Origin: Yunchengibacter salinarum
GTDB lineage: Bacteria; Pseudomonadota; Alphaproteobacteria; Sphingomonadales; Kordiimonadaceae
Reading direction: 5' to 3'
Assembly: GCF_037658235.1 (NCBI RefSeq)
Contig: NZ_JBBJLN010000016.1
Location: 1-15,255 of the forward strand
DNA: 15,255 bases
The notes beneath the pieces are model-generated. The model made no database searches, was not told the DNA's origin, and saw nothing but the letters and a program-made list of their open reading frames with translations. Shown piece by piece: positions 12,397 through 15,255 of the stretch (position 1 is the first letter of the stretch; every line of letters begins with the position of its first letter). The position numbers and the translations under genes are program-made.

Positions 12397-14730
12397 TTAT
12401 TCCACCGCCAGATCAGCGGGCTTGATCCGGGGAATGTCTTCAGGCTTGCCGGGGCGGCCCAGATGGAAGCCCTGCGCCCAATCACAGCCATAGGAGCGCA
12501 GCAGAACCGCGCTCCGGGCGTCCTCCACCCCTTCCGCGGTGACTTTCAGGCCCAGATTATGGGCCATTTCCACGGTGGAGCGAACCAGAATGCGGTCTTC
12601 CTCCTCCCGCGCGAGGTTGAGCACAAAGGACTTGTCGATCTTCAGCTCATTCACCGGCAGGCGCTTGATATAGCTGAGCGAGCTGTACCCGGTACCGTAA
12701 TCATCAATGGCGAGCCAGATGCCCAGCCGGGCCAATTGATCCAGCACTTCAAGGGCTCTTTCCATATCCCGCATCAGGGCGCTTTCGGTCACCTCAAGCT
12801 TCAGGCAATCCGCCTTCAGCCCCAACCGTGACAGGCACAGGCTGATTTCCGCCGGCAAGTCCGGGTTGATCAGATCCGTGGCGGACAGGTTGAACCCCAC
12901 CTTCAAATCATGCCCCTGGCGCTGCCAACGGGCCACCTGGGCAAGGGCACATTCCAGACCATAGCGCGTCAGGGTACGGATATCCCCGGTCTGCTCGGCC
13001 AGGGGAATGAACTCGTCCGGCGGGATGAAGCCACGGCTGACGCTCTGCCAGCGCACCAGGGCCTCCGCGCCCACCACACGGCCCGTTTGCAGATCGAAGG
13101 CGGGCTGATAGGCGAACCCCACCTCGCCATTGTCAATGCCTTCGCGCAATTCGCTCATCACCGACAGGCGCAATTCCATGGACCGGTCCTGCTCGCCGTC
13201 ATAAAGGGCCCAGCCATCACCGGCATTGATCGCCTGATCAACCGCGATGGAGCCGCGGCGCAGCAGGTCCGCCACCGTGTCACCGTGATCCGGCGCCACC
13301 ACGCCGCCAAGGCGCAGCCCCACATCCACCGGCATACCGTCCACCGACAGCGGCTTGACGAACGCTTCCAGAACCGCCTCCGCCCGGTTCGCCAGTTCAC
13401 TGGGCCGGTCAACCACCAGCGCGAAGCTGTCCGACGAGATGCGCGCCACATCCAGGCCCGTTGCATGGTGCAGCCGCTCGCCCGCCTGAGCCATCAGTTC
13501 GGTCAGATTTTCGTGATTCAGCGTGGCGCGCAACTGCGCCAGATGCTGTACCTCCATCACCATGACGCCGAAGCTTTCTTCCCGCGACAGGCGCTGCGCC
13601 ACGGTTGCTTCAAAGCTGCGGCGGTTGGGCATCCCCGTTTCGCTGTCCGTGCGGGCCTGTTCCAGAAGCCGGCTTTCCCGGTCTTCAATGGCGCGGGCCA
13701 TGGTGTTGAAACTTTCGGCCAAACGCCTGAATTCCCGGATCTGGCCGGGCACGCGCACATGCCGGTAGCGGCCCTGTGAAATCAGATGGGCACTTTGCAA
13801 CAGATTGCGCAGGGGGCGGGTGAAGGCGCCCGCCACCACATAACTGCCCACCACCATGGCCCCGATGCCGAGAATGCCGATACCGAGCAGGGTCAGCCCC
13901 AGATCGTGATAGGCTTCCATGGCGGTATCCAGATTATGATAGAACAGCGCCGCAATTTCGGTGCCGCCTTCGGTGGTGGCCACCGGCGTTCGCCAGCCCA
14001 GAACGGTTTCCCCGTCCAGCACGAAATCGCCTACCGGGTCCGTGCCGGTATAAATTGGCGCGCCGACCACCTTTGAAAGCGCCTGCCGGCGTGATGTGGC
14101 CGCCGCCAATTGCCAATTATCCGCCCCCCCGCGGCGGAACAGAAAAGCCACATTGAGCTGCACGGGCGACAGGGAGCGGATTTTCAGAGCTTCCATTTCG
14201 TCAAGGTCGGAGCCGAAGACAATCCATGCCTGCGGGCTCGGCGCAAGCACCGGCGTGATGACCAGTTGTTGCAGAACGCCGTCCCATTCCACCACCCCCA
14301 CCGCGCTGCCCGTGCGGGCGGCTTCCCGCATCAGCGCATCCGGCACGCGGGATACCGGGAAATCGCGCCCGGACTCGGATACATGTGTGATGGGTTCGTA
14401 CAACGGGTCGAGCACCAGGGCCCGGTCGAAATCAAGCCTGAGGCGGAGCCGGGTCAGCGCCGCTTCGATATCATTGGCGCGGCCTTCATGAATGGCATTG
14501 CGGAAATCATAATCCCGCACCAGAAGATCGGCGGACTCGCTCAGCCGGGTCACACGGTCCTGAAACACCCGTTCCAGCACGCGGGCGGATGCACCGAGCT
14601 GGTCCATCACGGAATTTCGCACGGAATAGGCGGCGGAATTGTAGAGCGCGGCGAAAATCACCACGAGCCCGATGATGAACAGCAATGAGAAGGTGAGCGC
14701 CAGCCGGTCCTTGATCTTCAGCATCAGCAT
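12397..14730 (-). CDS. Membrane HAMP-GGDEF-EAL protein, probable c-di-GMP phosphodiesterase
   Basis: This 777-residue inner-membrane signalling protein likely degrades cyclic di-GMP. TM1 is at about 10-30, a periplasmic sensor region at about 31-276, TM2 at about 277-300, HAMP at about 301-353, GGDEF at about 355-515 and EAL at about 525-770. The GGDEF signature is replaced by SSDSF (432-436), so cyclase activity is very unlikely. The EAL site is intact: Glu556 (EALVRW), Asn614 (NLSATDL), Glu646 (LEVTES), Asp676-Asp677 (DDYGTGYSS), Lys697 (LKIDKS), Glu733 and Glu736 (AEGVED) and Gln753 (QGFHLGRP). The start at 14730 is chosen because an AAAGG lies about 6 bases upstream and it places TM1 near the N-terminus; upstream in-frame ATGs add a cysteine-rich non-conserved tail. 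The periplasmic ligand is unknown. It stands alone, convergent to modC. Confidence 0.92.
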   Translation of the reverse strand: MLMLKIKDRLALTFSLLFIIGLVVIFAALYNSAAYSVRNSVMDQLGASARVLERVFQDRVTRLSESADLLVRDYDFRNAIHEGRANDIEAALTRLRLRLDFDRALVLDPLYEPITHVSESGRDFPVSRVPDALMREAARTGSAVGVVEWDGVLQQLVITPVLAPSPQAWIVFGSDLDEMEALKIRSLSPVQLNVAFLFRRGGADNWQLAAATSRRQALSKVVGAPIYTGTDPVGDFVLDGETVLGWRTPVATTEGGTEIAALFYHNLDTAMEAYHDLGLTLLGIGILGIGAMVVGSYVVAGAFTRPLRNLLQSAHLISQGRYRHVRVPGQIREFRRLAESFNTMARAIEDRESRLLEQARTDSETGMPNRRSFEATVAQRLSREESFGVMVMEVQHLAQLRATLNHENLTELMAQAGERLHHATGLDVARISSDSFALVVDRPSELANRAEAVLEAFVKPLSVDGMPVDVGLRLGGVVAPDHGDTVADLLRRGSIAVDQAINAGDGWALYDGEQDRSMELRLSVMSELREGIDNGEVGFAYQPAFDLQTGRVVGAEALVRWQSVSRGFIPPDEFIPLAEQTGDIRTLTRYGLECALAQVARWQRQGHDLKVGFNLSATDLINPDLPAEISLCLSRLGLKADCLKLEVTESALMRDMERALEVLDQLARLGIWLAIDDYGTGYSSLSYIKRLPVNELKIDKSFVLNLAREEEDRILVRSTVEMAHNLGLKVTAEGVEDARSAVLLRSYGCDWAQGFHLGRPGKPEDIPRIKPADLAVE

Positions 14731-15131
14731 GGCACACCTTTCCGGCATCGGGCACAAGCCGCGTGCGCCCCCCCTGAGGTGGAAGCCCTGCCAAAACCGG
14801 GAGCACGTACATTCACCCTGCACACCCCCACTGATCAACCACTATCGCACACATCGCGCCCAAAACCGTCTGGACCCTGCCAGAAATTGAGCGAGCCACG
14901 ACGACCCCGCCCTGTCAAGCATCCCGGATCGGCGCATATGGCAAGAAAAGACGATTCCGTGCGCCGACAAGGGTTTACGCCGTGTCACCTTTGCGTGACT
15001 TTCCCCGAAAGGCAAGAAGGGATTGTCGCCGCCCCGCGCGCACCGGCCCCGGATGTAGCGGGATACAGATGCCGGATGAGCAAGATGGGCATGGCGCCGC
15101 CATCACCGGGCGCCATGCCCCACCGTCGCTT
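14731..15131. other. 401-bp intergenic region, no gene seen
   Basis: It contains the leader of the EAL gene on the left (ribosome binding site GGAAAGG on the minus strand) and the terminator-like hairpin of the MFS gene on the right. On the minus strand TTGATC followed by a TGAATG-like box is a possible but weak promoter of the EAL gene. Plus-strand open frames starting at 14779 and 14938 have no RBS or family resemblance and run through the hairpin, so I do not call them. Confidence 0.5.
15087..15120 (-). terminator. Strong hairpin downstream of the MFS gene
   Basis: GGGCATGGCGCC (15087-15098) and GGCGCCATGCCC (15109-15120) form a perfect 12-bp stem with a 10-base loop, 11 bases past the stop codon of the minus-strand transporter gene. 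The stem is very GC-rich. The T-run after it on the minus strand is poor, so termination may depend on Rho, or the hairpin may protect the 3' end. Confidence 0.6.
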
Positions 15132-15255
15132 TTAGCGGTCGTCGAAGCCGCCGACGGTGTCTTCCATGTCTTCCAGTGGGACGGCCTTTGTTTCCGGCAC
15201 GATGAAGTGCACGAACAGCACCTGGCCCACCATCATCAGGGCGAAGAAGCCGAAG
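15132..15255 (-). CDS. MFS sugar-porter family transporter, C-terminal fragment
   Basis: Only the last 40 codons are in the window; the gene continues past 15255. The translation begins with a hydrophobic end of a transmembrane helix (GFFALMMVGQVLFVHFIV) and then reads PETKAVPLEDMED before a short acidic tail and the TAA stop. The PETKxxxLEDxE motif after the last helix is diagnostic of sugar-porter (XylE/GLUT type) members of the major facilitator superfamily, where PETKGxSLEEIE is usual. The substrate is probably a monosaccharide, but this cannot be specified from the fragment. A strong hairpin follows the stop. Confidence 0.8.
   Translation of the reverse strand, partial: FGFFALMMVGQVLFVHFIVPETKAVPLEDMEDTVGGFDDR

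Noticed and set aside
14938..15135. Possible small plus-strand gene starting at an ATG at 14938 (in-frame tail of the 14779 frame)
   Set aside because: No ribosome binding site, and the frame passes through the perfect hairpin 15087-15120, which is better explained as the terminator of the opposite gene.

Overview
This is a GC-rich chromosomal window, most likely from an alphaproteobacterium (inferred). Pointers are a CheY-like protein with a YVGPxRRR/DGPERR tail, a short QueF, a QueE with a C-x14-C-x2-C cluster motif, adjacent sseA and metC, and TTGNNN/TATA-type promoters. It reads as ordinary housekeeping chromosome. No phage, IS transposase, CRISPR array or defence island is visible.

Layout. 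1-1641: tRNA-Cys(GCA), a convergent class I methyltransferase gene, then tRNA-Asn(GTT) with its own promoter and terminator. 1670-3613: a degenerate CheY-like receiver protein (minus) divergent from an OmpA-family outer-membrane protein (plus). 3630-4029: three tandem copies of a hairpin-rich repeat (period 141 bp). 4147-5487: an SLC1-type acidic amino acid/dicarboxylate symporter. 5566-6916: queC and queE. 6924-7310: three more, diverged copies of the same repeat. 7320-7784: queF (minus), facing queCE, so three queuosine-precursor genes flank the repeats. 7936-8268: hspQ, divergent from queF. 8344-12338: a same-strand run of sseA, metC, modB and modC (sulfur transfer, methionine synthesis, molybdate import). 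12397-14730: a membrane HAMP-GGDEF-EAL protein (minus) with a ruined GGDEF motif and an intact EAL site, so probably a c-di-GMP phosphodiesterase. 15132-15255: the C-terminal end of an MFS sugar-porter gene (minus) that runs off the window.

The feature least explained by known families is the repeat. Each roughly 118-bp core can form four consecutive hairpins. Between the two arrays the stems differ in sequence but stay paired through two-sided (compensatory) changes, while loops vary freely. Both arrays lie just behind the stop codon of a plus-strand gene and in the same orientation. This points to selection on a folded RNA or cruciform DNA rather than on protein. Because the period is divisible by three, the array also creates long open frames on both strands that should not be annotated as genes.
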